From Leuconostoc miyukkimchii (GTDB lineage Bacteria; Bacillota; Bacilli; Lactobacillales; Lactobacillaceae), in the NCBI RefSeq assembly GCF_019656055.1, contig NZ_BPKY01000001.1:62001-126000 (forward strand): a stretch of 64,000 bases of DNA, in the 5' to 3' direction. A model generated the notes under the pieces. It was not told the origin of the DNA and ran no database searches. It was given only the letters and a program-made list of their open reading frames with translations. The position numbers were made by a program, and so were the translations under genes. Below are positions 1-9,744 of the stretch, piece by piece. Numbering within the stretch: the first letter of the stretch is position 1; each line of letters opens with the position of its first letter.

Positions 1-1
1 T

Positions 2-478
2 TTGATAAATGCGGACAAGTACTATCATTTTTCTTCACAATGGTTATGGGTGCTTATCCGACGAGGTTTCCGTAGTGTACGTGTATGGCTTTCTGATGAA
101 ACGAGTGAAAAGATAAGAAATGAAACTTCATTAGCTGTGCGCGAAACATCCAAGTCAGCAATTAAAGCATTATCTGTTCATATGGAGCAGCATAACGGGG
201 ATACGGTCACAAATCGTGTAGAACGTCAACATGCTTATAATTTGATTGTTAGCTATCGCTATCGTATTGAAAACGAAAAGCATGAGGATACGCAACAGCA
301 ACGTGAAATAGATGACAAATTGCGCATGGACTTAGAGTTAAAAGCATTAAATGCGCAACGTGAGACGATTCAAAATCTATACGAACAAGGCAGAATTACC
401 CGACAAGCAGGTATTAATATTAGGCAGTTTATTAATTTTTCTGAAACGTCTGCGCTGGCTGGAAAAGATGAATCGTGA
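2..478 (+). CDS. C-terminal part of a CPA1-family Na+/H+ antiporter (5' truncated)
   Basis: About 158 residues are visible and the gene continues upstream of the window. The visible part has no membrane segments; it is a charged, coiled-coil-like cytoplasmic tail (LELKALNAQRETIQNLYEQG and similar) ending in a short helix. This resembles the tail that follows the transport domain in CPA1-type Na+/H+ antiporters of Firmicutes, where it is thought to tune activity. The membrane domain and catalytic aspartates lie outside the window, so the family call rests on the tail only. The first in-frame codon is probably not the real start. It is separated from the c-di-AMP operon by about 90 bases without an obvious terminator. 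Confidence 0.6.
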   Translation: MINADKYYHFSSQWLWVLIRRGFRSVRVWLSDETSEKIRNETSLAVRETSKSAIKALSVHMEQHNGDTVTNRVERQHAYNLIVSYRYRIENEKHEDTQQQREIDDKLRMDLELKALNAQRETIQNLYEQGRITRQAGINIRQFINFSETSALAGKDES

Positions 479-571
479 TTTTAAAAATCAGTTATTGTAA
501 TTCGTTACCAACAGAAATAAGAAAATAGTGTGCAACAAGCGCTAGTATTTAAACGACATAAAGGAGAAAAC

Positions 572-1387
572 ATGTTATCGTACCTAACAACGAATAATTT
601 TATGCACGCAGTAGATATCATGATTATTTGGTTTTTACTGTATAAAATTATTCAATTTATGGAAGGCACACGTGCATTACAAATTCTATTTGGCGTTGGC
701 ACGGTGATTTTAGTCAAAGTCGTTAGCTGGTATCTTGGATTGATGACCTTATCATGGGTAATGGATCAATTGATTACTTGGGCACCTATTGCTTTGGTTG
801 TTATCTTTCAACAAGAAATTAGGCGTGGGTTGGAAAGTTTGGGACGTCGCTTGACCGTTCGCCGTGCACGAATTGATAATGCGGTCGAACATCAGTTAAT
901 CAAAAGCTTAGATTCAGCATTACAATATATGTCCAAAAGGCGTATTGGTGCCTTGATTACTATTCAACGTGAAGCCAATTTAGATGAATATATTAAAACG
1001 GGCATTAAGTTAGATGCTAATATTACTGGTCAATTATTAATTAATACCTTTATACCAAACACGCCACTTCATGATGGTGCAGTGATTATAAGTAAAGATC
1101 GTATTGCTGTAGCAGCAGCCTATCTACCACTTTCAGAAAGTACGCGAATTCCAAAGGAGCTCGGAACCAGGCATCGTGCGGCAGTTGGTATTTCTGAGGC
1201 GAGTGATGCCATCACTGTAGTGGTTTCAGAAGAAACTGGCGAAATTTCCATTACGCAAAAAGGTGATTTACTCCGTCATATGGACCAAGAGAGTTATATT
1301 AACTTTTTCGAACGTCAGTTTTTACCTGCTATAGATGGTGCTGTTGGTAAAAATCATTGGTGGCGTAAAGGAGGGCGAATACGATGA
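572..1387 (+). CDS. cdaA: Diadenylate cyclase CdaA (c-di-AMP synthase)
   Basis: Makes the second messenger c-di-AMP from two ATP at the membrane. 271 residues: about three N-terminal membrane helices (to about residue 75), then a DAC domain with the catalytic DGA motif at 168-170 and RHR at 200-202. I chose ATG 572 because AAGGAG sits just upstream; an earlier in-frame start at 530 would add 14 residues without a ribosome site. It overlaps cdaR by four bases (ATGA) and is followed by glmM, the standard Bacilli module in which CdaR and GlmM modulate cyclase activity and link c-di-AMP to potassium, osmotic and wall homeostasis. Confidence 0.95.
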   Translation: MLSYLTTNNFMHAVDIMIIWFLLYKIIQFMEGTRALQILFGVGTVILVKVVSWYLGLMTLSWVMDQLITWAPIALVVIFQQEIRRGLESLGRRLTVRRARIDNAVEHQLIKSLDSALQYMSKRRIGALITIQREANLDEYIKTGIKLDANITGQLLINTFIPNTPLHDGAVIISKDRIAVAAAYLPLSESTRIPKELGTRHRAAVGISEASDAITVVVSEETGEISITQKGDLLRHMDQESYINFFERQFLPAIDGAVGKNHWWRKGGRIR

Positions 1388-2451
1388 AAAAAATAGGACA
1401 GTCAAGAATTGTTAATGTTGTCATTGCCTTTGTCATTGCTATTTTGTTATCATCCTATGTCTTAAGTACAAAATCCACAAGCTCTACGACGAACGGTTCA
1501 AATAATTTTTCAACATTGATTCCAGAAAAAAAAGCATCACTTAATGTTGCCTTAAATGTTCAGTTTAACAATGATAAGTATGTTGTTATTGGAGCACCAG
1601 CAACGGTGCAGGTCGATATTCAAGGATCAGGAGCATTGGTTTCTGCAACCCAAAGTCGAAATGATATTCAGGCAACTATAGATTTACGTGGTTTAAAACC
1701 TGGTAAGCGAACCGTTGCTGTGGCATTACGCGGTGTCAACGCATCGCTTACTTCAACAATTAATCCACAAAAAGTAACAGTGACAATTGCCAACAAAACC
1801 TCCAAAACTTTGCCAGTTGACGTGAGTTATTCTAGAGAAAATATTGCACAAGGGTATACAGCCAGTGACCCAACTTCAGACGTCAAACATATTACAATTA
1901 GCGGTCCTCAGACTAACGTTGATGCAGTTAGCACTGTTGTAGCACGTATGGATTTACCAACTGGGGCAAAAGAACCACTCACCCAGTCTGTTAGGCTTGT
2001 CGCATTGGATCGAAATGGTAATGAAGTTGAAGTGAATTTGGATCGTCGTACGGTCAATGCATCATTAACGATTGCACCCGAAGATTCAAAACGACTATCA
2101 TTAGTCGCTGATGCTAAAAATGGTGGCGCTAACAATTATCAGATTAACTTTGATCCCAAAACTGTTATAGCATATGGATCATCCGATATACTCAATACAA
2201 TGACTAGTATTACAGTGCCAGTTGATGTTGGCAACATCAGCAATAAAGAAACGATTGAAGTCGAGTTGCCTAATATTTCTGGTATTGTACATTATGACAG
2301 GTTGAAAGTTAAGGTAACAGTATCACAACAAGAAAAAAGTAGCAGTAGTAGTGATAGTTCAAGTACAAACGCGAGTTCATCTTCTGCAGGATCATCCAGC
2401 TCATCGGATTCCAGCGATACAAGTGATGCCAATTCTGCAAGTAGTAACTAG
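1384..2451 (+). CDS. cdaR: CdaA regulatory protein CdaR (YbbR-domain protein)
   Basis: Membrane-anchored extracellular regulator of CdaA. 355 residues: a single N-terminal membrane helix (about 10-28), then tandem YbbR-type beta domains to about residue 318, then a tail of about 35 residues composed almost only of Ser with Asp, Thr, Asn and Ala. The YbbR repeats are recognisable by recurring segments such as LRGLKPGKRTV. Start ATG 1384 overlaps the cdaA stop and is preceded by GGAGGG. The serine-rich tail is unusual next to the compact repeats and may be a wall spacer or a glycosylation substrate; that is inference. Confidence 0.92.
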   Translation: MKKIGQSRIVNVVIAFVIAILLSSYVLSTKSTSSTTNGSNNFSTLIPEKKASLNVALNVQFNNDKYVVIGAPATVQVDIQGSGALVSATQSRNDIQATIDLRGLKPGKRTVAVALRGVNASLTSTINPQKVTVTIANKTSKTLPVDVSYSRENIAQGYTASDPTSDVKHITISGPQTNVDAVSTVVARMDLPTGAKEPLTQSVRLVALDRNGNEVEVNLDRRTVNASLTIAPEDSKRLSLVADAKNGGANNYQINFDPKTVIAYGSSDILNTMTSITVPVDVGNISNKETIEVELPNISGIVHYDRLKVKVTVSQQEKSSSSSDSSSTNASSSSAGSSSSSDSSDTSDANSASSN

Positions 2452-2469
2452 AGAATGTGAGAGAAAAAC

Positions 2470-3834
2470 ATGTCAGATATTAAATTAAAATATTTTGGAA
2501 CAGATGGTGTGCGTGGTATTGCAAATGAAACATTAACACCTGAACTAGCCTTTCGTTTAGGTCGTGCAGGTGGTGCAATTTTGACGCAACACGCAGAGGG
2601 TAATAAAAAGCCCGTTGTGATCGTAGGACGCGATACGAGAATCTCTGGTGAGATGTTACAGCAATCAATTATTTCCGGGTTTTTATCAGTGGGAATAGAT
2701 GTTTTACGTTTAGGAATTATTACGACACCAGCAGTTGCTTTTTTGGTACAAAATTTAGAGGCAGATGCTGGTGTACAAATTACAGCATCGCATAATCCAG
2801 CAGCAGATAATGGTATTAAATTCTTTGGTAAAGATGGTTTTAAATTATCTGATGAACTTGAATATGAAATTGAGCAGTTGTTAGATGAACCAAATGATAC
2901 ATTACCAAGACCCAGCGCTGACGGATTAGGTGTTGCTAATAACTATCCTGAAGGTGCTCTCAAGTATATGAGCTTTTTACAAAAAACAATTCCAACCGAT
3001 CTAGCAGGTATGCGTGTCGCACTTGACGGCGCCAATGGGGCTACAAGTGGTTTGTTGGCACGATTATTTGCGGATTTGAATGCAGATTTTGTTACCATGG
3101 GAACGGAGCCCAATGGTTTAAATATTAATGACGGTGTCGGTTCAACACATCCGGAGGCATTGGCAGAGCTTGTTAAAAATGATGATGTACAGGCTGGTTT
3201 GGCGTTTGATGGCGATGGGGACCGTTTAATTGCAGTTGATGAGAATGGTGAAATTGTCGATGGTGACAAAATTATGTTTATCATTGGTAAATTCATGAAC
3301 GAGCAAGGGCGCCTCAAGCATAGTACCGTTGTGTCCACAGTGATGAGTAACATTGGTTTTTACAAAGCATTGACAGAAAACAATATGACAAGCGTAAAGA
3401 CTGCTGTGGGTGATCGTTATGTCATGGCAGAAATGCTTGAATCAGATTATAATCTTGGTGGTGAACAATCTGGACATATTATTTTCCGTGATTGGGCTAC
3501 AACTGGGGATGGCCTACTGACTGCCTTACAACTGCTTTATGTTATGAAAGAAACAGGAAGCACACTATCAGAATTAGCTAGTGATGTTCAAGTTTATCCA
3601 CAAAAGTTAGTAAACATTAAGGTCAAGGATAAAGTTGCTATTCAACGAAATCCGGCCGTAGTAGGTAAGATTGCTGAAGTAGAGGCAGAAATGGCTGGGG
3701 ATGGTCGTGTTCTTGTACGACCTTCAGGAACAGAATCATTGCTTCGTGTCATGGCTGAAGCACCGACAACTGAACTTGTAGAACGTTATGTTGAAATGAT
3801 TGCTTCAGTTGTTCGTGATCAGTCGACTAACTAA
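2470..3834 (+). CDS. glmM: Phosphoglucosamine mutase GlmM
   Basis: Interconverts glucosamine-6-phosphate and glucosamine-1-phosphate, the precursor step to UDP-GlcNAc for peptidoglycan. 454 residues, normal length. The N terminus reads [10 protein letters not shown]; the phosphoserine loop is [11 protein letters not shown] with the active serine at 107; the metal loop is FDGDGDR near 246; the sugar-phosphate loop is [12 protein letters not shown] near the C terminus. Start ATG 2470 follows GAGAGAAAA. It is the last gene of the cdaA-cdaR-glmM operon, and GlmM of this operon is known to bind and inhibit CdaA in related bacteria. Confidence 0.97.
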   Translation: MSDIKLKYFGTDGVRGIANETLTPELAFRLGRAGGAILTQHAEGNKKPVVIVGRDTRISGEMLQQSIISGFLSVGIDVLRLGIITTPAVAFLVQNLEADAGVQITASHNPAADNGIKFFGKDGFKLSDELEYEIEQLLDEPNDTLPRPSADGLGVANNYPEGALKYMSFLQKTIPTDLAGMRVALDGANGATSGLLARLFADLNADFVTMGTEPNGLNINDGVGSTHPEALAELVKNDDVQAGLAFDGDGDRLIAVDENGEIVDGDKIMFIIGKFMNEQGRLKHSTVVSTVMSNIGFYKALTENNMTSVKTAVGDRYVMAEMLESDYNLGGEQSGHIIFRDWATTGDGLLTALQLLYVMKETGSTLSELASDVQVYPQKLVNIKVKDKVAIQRNPAVVGKIAEVEAEMAGDGRVLVRPSGTESLLRVMAEAPTTELVERYVEMIASVVRDQSTN

Positions 3835-3838
3835 AACC

Positions 3839-3878
3839 AAAAAAGTGCTAAATTTATTAAAAATAAGGCGCTTTTTTT
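3839..3878 (+). terminator. Probable intrinsic terminator after glmM
   Basis: AAAAAGTGC and GGCGCTTTT can pair, with one G-T pair, around an A/T-rich loop, followed by a run of T. The T run overlaps the promoter region of rnc. It is a weak hairpin. Confidence 0.5.
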
Positions 3879-3886
3879 GATATAAT
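3878..3886 (+). promoter_or_regulatory. Extended -10 promoter for rnc-smc-ftsY
   Basis: TGATATAAT is a perfect extended -10 (TG, one base, TATAAT). Expected transcription start is near 3893, giving a leader of about 28 bases before the GTG start of rnc. No good -35 is seen, as is common for extended -10 promoters. Confidence 0.55.
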
Positions 3887-3920
3887 AAGATATAAAACTA
3901 TGATCTCAAAGGAAAGAGCC

Positions 3921-4622
3921 GTGTCACAAGACATTTTTAAAAAACATTTATTAACAGAATTCAATATTCAATTTAACGATGAATCTTTGCTGCAGGAAGC
4001 TTTGACACAGCGTAATTATTTAAATGAACATCAAGAGGTCAGTGGTCGTGATTATCAACGATTAGAGTTTTTAGGTGACTCTGTGATGCAAGTTTCGGTG
4101 GCTGAATATCTTTTTAAGCGTTATCCTAACTGGCATGAGGGACAACTCACAGAGATGCGAATCACAATGGTTCAAACACGATCATTTGCACATTTTTCAC
4201 GCGTAGCGCATTTGAATGAGGGCATTCGTCTAGGTAAAGGTGAAGAAATGTCTGGTGCACGTAATCGTGATTCACTTTTAGAAGATATTTGGGAAGCCTT
4301 CATTGGTGCTTTATATTTGGATCAAGGAATGGATGCTGTACGAGCATTCTTAGACCAAACATTATTTGCAGCAATAGATACCGATTTTTTTGACAGATTT
4401 ATTGACTTTAAGAGTCGGTTGCAAGAGAAACTTCAAAAAAACGGTGCGGTCGATATTTATTATCGTACTGAAAGTGAGCAACAACTACCGGATAACTCAC
4501 AACTATTTGAAGCCAGTGTATCGGTTGCTGATCGTGAGTTAGCACGTGGTACTGGAAAATCAATCAAAGATGCTGAAAAATCTGCAGCACGCACAGCACT
4601 AAAATTATTGGAAGATAAGTAG
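3921..4622 (+). CDS. rnc: Ribonuclease III
   Basis: Double-strand-specific endoribonuclease for rRNA precursor and structured mRNA processing. 233 residues: the RNase III catalytic domain carries the signature RLEFLGDSVM near residue 50 and the second acidic cluster DIWEAFIGALYLD near 115-127; a C-terminal double-stranded-RNA-binding domain ends with KDAEKSAARTALKLL. I prefer GTG 3921 because AAAGGA lies seven bases upstream and homologues begin at this residue; ATG 3900 lies too close to the promoter and lacks a ribosome site. Followed after three bases by smc, the usual Bacilli order. Confidence 0.95.
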   Translation: MSQDIFKKHLLTEFNIQFNDESLLQEALTQRNYLNEHQEVSGRDYQRLEFLGDSVMQVSVAEYLFKRYPNWHEGQLTEMRITMVQTRSFAHFSRVAHLNEGIRLGKGEEMSGARNRDSLLEDIWEAFIGALYLDQGMDAVRAFLDQTLFAAIDTDFFDRFIDFKSRLQEKLQKNGAVDIYYRTESEQQLPDNSQLFEASVSVADRELARGTGKSIKDAEKSAARTALKLLEDK

Positions 4623-4625
4623 TCT

Positions 4626-7600
4626 ATGAAACTTAAATCACTTGAAATCAGTGGCTTTAAGTCTTTTGCTGATAAAACAATTATTGAATTCATGCCTGGT
4701 ATGACTGGTATTGTTGGCCCTAATGGTTCTGGTAAATCCAATATTATTGAGGCAATACGTTGGGTTATGGGCGAACAAAGCGCCAAGGACTTACGTGGCA
4801 CTAAGATGTCAGATATTATTTTTGGCGGCACCAATAAGAGAGGTGCTTTAAGCCGTTCCGAAGTATCGATGACTTTTGATAATTCAGATCACTACGTCAA
4901 GTCAGAATTTAACGAAATTCGTATCACTAGAAAGTTGTATCGTTCTGGAGAGAGTTCATATCAAATTAACGGTGTTGATAGCCGATTGCGTGATATTCAT
5001 GAATTATTTATGGATACTGGACTTGGTAGAGAAAGTTTTTCAATTATATCTCAAGGGCGTGTGGAAGGCATATTCAATGCTAAACCAGAAAATCGACGTG
5101 GCATTATTGAAGAAGTTGCAGGCGTTTATAAGTATAAACAAAACAAAGAACGTGCCCAAAAAGAATTAGTGCAAACAAGTGATAATCTAGCACGAGTTGC
5201 TGATATCATTCATGAAATTCAAGATCGAATTGCGCCACTTGCAGAACAATCAGCACAAGCAACGGACTATATTGCACAAAAGGAACGCTTTGAAAAATTA
5301 GATACGTTAAGCTTGGCTCTGACATACCAGAATTTAGAAATACAAATCAAAGAAGCAACGGACAAAGTTGAAACACAAGATACTCGTGTTAACCAAATCA
5401 AATCGTCGCTAGATGTCGTTCATAAGTCACTGTCAGAACAACGTCAAGAGCGTGTGAGTACACAACTCAAACGAGATAAATTACAACAAGATATCTTATA
5501 CAATACACAAGAACGAGAACGATTAATCGGTGCTAGAAATCTTAGTACACAACAAATTGAGGCCTTAGAACAAAGTATTATACAAACGGGTAATCAAGAA
5601 ACAGACTGGTTAACACGTTTAGATAGTATTGACTCTAATATTGATGAAATAAATGCTGAAAAGAAGCAGTTACAAATACAAAAAGGTAATTTGCAAAACC
5701 AAATTTCAGCTTTTGATGTCGCGATCCAAGCAACTGTACAAAATGAATTACAAGGAAAAATTGACAATCATCGTCACGATTATATTCAAACCATGCAAGA
5801 TATTGCGGCCTTGCGTAACGCAGTACAATCTGATGAAAAATCAAAGGAACGTTTAACTAAACGAGCACAGTCGTTATCACAACAATTGACAAAGGAATCT
5901 TCAATTTTAACTACTTTACAGGAGTCCTTAAAAGAAACAAATCAAAATGATAACCCGCATGTTGAACAGTTACAGCAGAATGTTGATAAGCTGCAAGATC
6001 GTTATGAACAAGAAATACTGAATCATCAAAAGCATGAAAAACGTTGGTACAGTGTCCTAAATGATTTAAATAAATTACGTAGTCAGCGAGATGCCTTATC
6101 TGCACTAGATGATTATGCGGGGTTCTATCAGGGTGTACGTGCGTTAATGCAACCGCATACACGACAAAAGTTTTCTGGTATTAAAGGTGTCGTTGCTGAA
6201 TTGATGAATGTTCCAGCTGATTATACGCAAGCAGTAGAAACAGTTTTGGGTGCTGCATTACAACAGGTTGTTGTAGATACCACAGCAACAGCCAAGCAAG
6301 TGATTCAATATCTCACTCAAAAGCGTGCTGGTCGTGTGACTATTTTGCCGATTGATACAATTAAACCCAAGTATCTAACTGCCATTGAAAATATTAGATT
6401 GATAGATGGATTTATAGGTATTGCAGCTGATTTAGTTGAAATGCCTGTGGATATGGGTGCTATTAAGTCAAGTTTATTAGGTAGTACAATAATTGCTAAA
6501 GACTTGAATGCAGCAACGCAAATTGCAAAAACTGGAAAATATCGTTTTAGGGTTGTGAGTTTAGATGGTCAGGTGGTTAATGCTGGTGGGTCAATGACGG
6601 GTGGCGCACATCAAAAATCTAACACAATGATTTTGAGTCGTCAAAATGAATTGAGTCAGCTAAACGTTAAAGTTGAAGAGATAACTCAGAAAACTGAGTC
6701 ATTGGAAGCTACTGTACAAAAACAAAGTGTCCAAACAGATACACTAAAAAAAGAATTGGCGTTGGCACAAAAATTATTATTAACAGCTAAGAATGAAACA
6801 GCACAAGTTGATTATGATTTAACGCGAAAGCAGGATGCAGTTAAGCAACAGCAACGTGTTGTGCAAGTGTTGCAGATGGAAAATCAAGATATTAATACAC
6901 AACTGAATGATAACAATACTCAGTTACGTGTTAATGTTCAAAAAATAGAAGCAGCACAGATTTTACAAAAGGAACAAGAGCTTGAGGAAAAACAGTTAGA
7001 TCAAGCACTTTTAGATGTTTCAAATCAATCACAAATTAGCAGTGAACAAAAAAGTATTGTTCAGACAGCTTATGCAACGGTTCAGACTAAAATAGATAGC
7101 TTAGGTGCACAGCTTGCACAATTAGGTACGCAACGTGACGATGCGCAAATGCAATTAAGTCGCATTCAAAAAGAACTAGAGGCAGCTAACAATCAATTGG
7201 GTCATGCTAAAGCAGACGCTAAAAATGTAGAAAAAGTTGATGGTATAACAACGCAACTTCAGGTTATGCAAACTCAGTTTGATGAATATACTACTGTATT
7301 AAATCAATTGTCAGATTCAATCATCATACTAGAAAATCAATTTACAAAACAACAAGAAACTCTACGAATCAATGTTAATACACAAAATCATTCAGTTGCA
7401 GAATTAACACGAATTAAGACGCAACTTGATAGCATAAAAACCCAATTATTAACACAATATGATATTGTAGATATAACAGATATTGTCAAGTCACATCAAA
7501 TTGATGAATTATCTGAACTTAAAACGCAGTTAGGTTTATTACGGCGTAGTTTAGATGAAATTGGTTCAGTTAATTTGAGTGCAATTGCAGAGTATGAATC

Positions 7601-8174
7601 AGTCAATGCGCGTTTTGAATTTTTGACCAAGCAGCGCAATGATTTGAAAGATGCGCGTGATACGCTGTTGCAAACAATTGATGAGATGGATAGTGAGGTT
7701 CAAATCCGTTTTAAACAAACATTTGATGCCGTTGCAGCAAAATTCTCAATTATTTATGAGCAAATGTTTGGTGGTGGTCGTGCCGAAATTCGTTTAACAG
7801 ATCCAAAGCATCTTTTGACTACTGGGATAGACATTATAGCGCAACCGCCTGGAAAAAAGTTTCAGCAAATGAGCTTATTGTCTGGTGGCGAAAAAGCATT
7901 GACGGCTATCACGCTGTTGTTTGCAATTTTACATGTCAGACCTGTACCATTTGTCGTTCTTGATGAAGCAGAAGCGGCATTAGATGAAGCAAACGTTGAT
8001 CGATTTGCTAATTATTTATATCATTTTTCTGGTGATACACAGTTTATTGTTATCACACATCGTAAGGGTACAATGATGAAAGCTAATTTATTGTATGGTG
8101 TGACAATGCAGGAAGCTGGTGTATCTAAAATGATTGCTGTGGATTTGGATAAGGCAGCAGAAAGCGTAGGCTAA
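4626..8174 (+). CDS. smc: Chromosome segregation ATPase SMC
   Basis: Core of the condensin complex, works with ScpA/ScpB to organise the chromosome. 1182 residues, full length. The N-terminal Walker A is GPNGSGKSN near residue 31. Two long glutamine-rich coiled coils (about 170-500 and 680-1010) flank a hinge at about 520-660, seen around GVVAELMNVP and GSMTGGA. The C-terminal head has the ABC signature LSGGEKAL at about 1085 and Walker B VVLDEAEAALD at 1113-1114. It starts three bases after rnc and ends one base before ftsY, so all three are probably co-transcribed. Confidence 0.98.
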   Translation: MKLKSLEISGFKSFADKTIIEFMPGMTGIVGPNGSGKSNIIEAIRWVMGEQSAKDLRGTKMSDIIFGGTNKRGALSRSEVSMTFDNSDHYVKSEFNEIRITRKLYRSGESSYQINGVDSRLRDIHELFMDTGLGRESFSIISQGRVEGIFNAKPENRRGIIEEVAGVYKYKQNKERAQKELVQTSDNLARVADIIHEIQDRIAPLAEQSAQATDYIAQKERFEKLDTLSLALTYQNLEIQIKEATDKVETQDTRVNQIKSSLDVVHKSLSEQRQERVSTQLKRDKLQQDILYNTQERERLIGARNLSTQQIEALEQSIIQTGNQETDWLTRLDSIDSNIDEINAEKKQLQIQKGNLQNQISAFDVAIQATVQNELQGKIDNHRHDYIQTMQDIAALRNAVQSDEKSKERLTKRAQSLSQQLTKESSILTTLQESLKETNQNDNPHVEQLQQNVDKLQDRYEQEILNHQKHEKRWYSVLNDLNKLRSQRDALSALDDYAGFYQGVRALMQPHTRQKFSGIKGVVAELMNVPADYTQAVETVLGAALQQVVVDTTATAKQVIQYLTQKRAGRVTILPIDTIKPKYLTAIENIRLIDGFIGIAADLVEMPVDMGAIKSSLLGSTIIAKDLNAATQIAKTGKYRFRVVSLDGQVVNAGGSMTGGAHQKSNTMILSRQNELSQLNVKVEEITQKTESLEATVQKQSVQTDTLKKELALAQKLLLTAKNETAQVDYDLTRKQDAVKQQQRVVQVLQMENQDINTQLNDNNTQLRVNVQKIEAAQILQKEQELEEKQLDQALLDVSNQSQISSEQKSIVQTAYATVQTKIDSLGAQLAQLGTQRDDAQMQLSRIQKELEAANNQLGHAKADAKNVEKVDGITTQLQVMQTQFDEYTTVLNQLSDSIIILENQFTKQQETLRINVNTQNHSVAELTRIKTQLDSIKTQLLTQYDIVDITDIVKSHQIDELSELKTQLGLLRRSLDEIGSVNLSAIAEYESVNARFEFLTKQRNDLKDARDTLLQTIDEMDSEVQIRFKQTFDAVAAKFSIIYEQMFGGGRAEIRLTDPKHLLTTGIDIIAQPPGKKFQQMSLLSGGEKALTAITLLFAILHVRPVPFVVLDEAEAALDEANVDRFANYLYHFSGDTQFIVITHRKGTMMKANLLYGVTMQEAGVSKMIAVDLDKAAESVG

Positions 8175-8175
8175 T

Positions 8176-9309
8176 ATGGGATTATTTGATATTTTTCGCA
8201 AAAAGAAAACTGAAGAAATTGATGAAGCAGTAGAATCAACAGATGAATTAGTATCCGAGCAAGAAAACTCGGATGAACCGTCTGATGAAATCGAAGTAGC
8301 AAATCAAAGTAGTGATGAAACACAGACAACAACACCTGAATATGTTTCTGAAAACCAGGAAATAACAGCAGAAGTTGAAGAACAACAAATATACGATAAA
8401 GGGTTAGAAAAATCGCGTACTGGTTTTTCTGCAAGATTCAATAAATTTTTAGCAAATTTCCGTTCAGTCGATGAAGATTTTTTTGAGGACTTAGAAGAAA
8501 CTCTAGTTGGTGCTGATGTCGGTTTTGATATGGCAATTAAAATTTCAGACGAATTGCGTGAAGAAGTGAAATTAGAAAACGCTAAACGCAAGGAAGATGT
8601 GCGCGATGTCATTATAAAAAAATTGGTTGATCTGTATGAAGCTGATGGTGTGAATGAAGATGGCACAATGCATTTTAATTTGCAGGGCACAACTGTTATT
8701 TTATTAGTTGGCGTTAACGGTGTTGGTAAAACCACGACAATTGGTAAACTTGCCACCAAGTATCAGCAACAAGGTAAGTCAGTTTTACTTGCAGCAGCAG
8801 ATACTTTTCGTGCTGGTGCAACCAAGCAATTACAGGAATGGGGCAAACGTGCAGGAGTTCCAGTAGTGTCTGGTAAAGAGAAAGCTGACCCAGCCTCAGT
8901 TGTCTTTGAAGCCGTAACAAAAGCACGTGATGAAAACTATGATGTTTTATTTGTTGACACAGCTGGTCGCCTACAAAATAATGTTAACTTGATGCAAGAA
9001 CTAGAAAAGATGAAACGTATTATTAAGCGTGAGATTCCTAGTGCACCACATGAAGTACTTTTAGTACTTGATGCTACAACAGGTCAAAATGCATTGCAAC
9101 AAGCAAAACTATTTAAAGATTCTTCAGATGTTACTGGTATTGTTTTGACAAAAATGGATGGTACTGCAAAAGGTGGTATGGTTTTTGCCATTAGAAATGA
9201 GATGCATTTGCCTGTGAAGTGGGTTGGTTTTGGCGAAAAAGCCAGTGATTTACGCGAATTTAAATCAGAAGAATTTATTTATGGGCTGTTTAAGGATCTA
9301 ATTGCATGA
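8176..9309 (+). CDS. ftsY: Signal recognition particle receptor FtsY
   Basis: SRP GTPase that docks ribosome-SRP complexes at the membrane. 377 residues: an acidic N-terminal A region (about 8-75, mostly Glu, Asp, Ser), then the N domain and GTPase G domain with [10 protein letters not shown] near 180, DTFRAGA, DTAGR near 261 and [10 protein letters not shown] near 327. It lies directly after smc and overlaps ylxM by four bases, so ftsY, YlxM and Ffh, all SRP components, are encoded together. Confidence 0.97.
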   Translation: MGLFDIFRKKKTEEIDEAVESTDELVSEQENSDEPSDEIEVANQSSDETQTTTPEYVSENQEITAEVEEQQIYDKGLEKSRTGFSARFNKFLANFRSVDEDFFEDLEETLVGADVGFDMAIKISDELREEVKLENAKRKEDVRDVIIKKLVDLYEADGVNEDGTMHFNLQGTTVILLVGVNGVGKTTTIGKLATKYQQQGKSVLLAAADTFRAGATKQLQEWGKRAGVPVVSGKEKADPASVVFEAVTKARDENYDVLFVDTAGRLQNNVNLMQELEKMKRIIKREIPSAPHEVLLVLDATTGQNALQQAKLFKDSSDVTGIVLTKMDGTAKGGMVFAIRNEMHLPVKWVGFGEKASDLREFKSEEFIYGLFKDLIA

Positions 9310-9650
9310 ATTTTAAAGAGAAAAATCATATTAATGCCTTATTTGGTTTCTATGGCGAGTTACTAACGACCAAGCAACAAGACTATTTACGTTACTATTT
9401 TGAAGACGATTTTTCAATTGTTGAAATTGCAGAAGTAGAAGTAGTCAGTCGCCAAGCAGTATCTGATAATATTAAGCGTGGTATTGACCAACTTGTAAAA
9501 TATGAACAAGTTTTACATCTTCAGGCTAATTTTGAAGCGCGTTCGAAAATTGAAATTGCAGTACAAGATTACATTGCAGTGTATTATAATGAAGATGTAA
9601 GACTTAAAGAACTTGTTTCTCAACTTATGGCACATGAGATTGAAGACTAA
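9306..9650 (+). CDS. ylxM: YlxM-type putative helix-turn-helix SRP-associated protein
   Basis: 114 residues, normal length for the YlxM/p13 family. The pattern LLTTKQQDYLRYYFEDDFS then EIAEVEVVSRQAVSDNIKRG is the family hallmark: a sigma-70 region 4-like helix-turn-helix at about 20-60, followed by a helical tail. In streptococci YlxM binds SRP components and stimulates Ffh/FtsY activity. Start ATG 9306 overlaps the ftsY stop by four bases, implying translational coupling. The gene precedes ffh by 94 bases that contain a candidate promoter. Confidence 0.93.
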   Translation: MNFKEKNHINALFGFYGELLTTKQQDYLRYYFEDDFSIVEIAEVEVVSRQAVSDNIKRGIDQLVKYEQVLHLQANFEARSKIEIAVQDYIAVYYNEDVRLKELVSQLMAHEIED

Positions 9651-9709
9651 AATTATACTCTAAAAAGGGGAAAAGTGTTCGGTGTTTAAAAATATATATG
9701 GTTATAAAA

Positions 9710-9738
9710 TTGTATATTTTATGCGTTCACTCTAATAT
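9710..9738 (+). promoter_or_regulatory. Candidate promoter giving a leaderless ffh mRNA
   Basis: TTGTAT (9710-9715) and TAATAT (9733-9738) are 17 bases apart. A start seven bases after the -10 would fall on the A of the ffh ATG at 9745. The 30 bases before that ATG contain no purine-rich ribosome site. The two hexamers match the consensus only moderately. Confidence 0.4.
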
Positions 9739-9744
9739 TATATT

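Noticed and set aside
2943-3353. 136-codon minus-strand ORF within glmM
   Set aside because: Antisense shadow of a highly conserved gene; no ribosome site or recognisable protein.
3900-3920. ATG 3900 as the rnc start
   Set aside because: It lies about seven bases from the expected transcription start and lacks a ribosome site; GTG 3921 has one.
4876-5169. Alternative-frame ORF of 97 codons inside smc, same strand
   Set aside because: It lies wholly inside the conserved SMC head and coil, has no ribosome site, and its composition fits an out-of-frame reading.
9675-9689. Short leader ORF with AAGGGG ahead of ffh
   Set aside because: GTG followed by only three sense codons and a stop; too short to support a functional claim.
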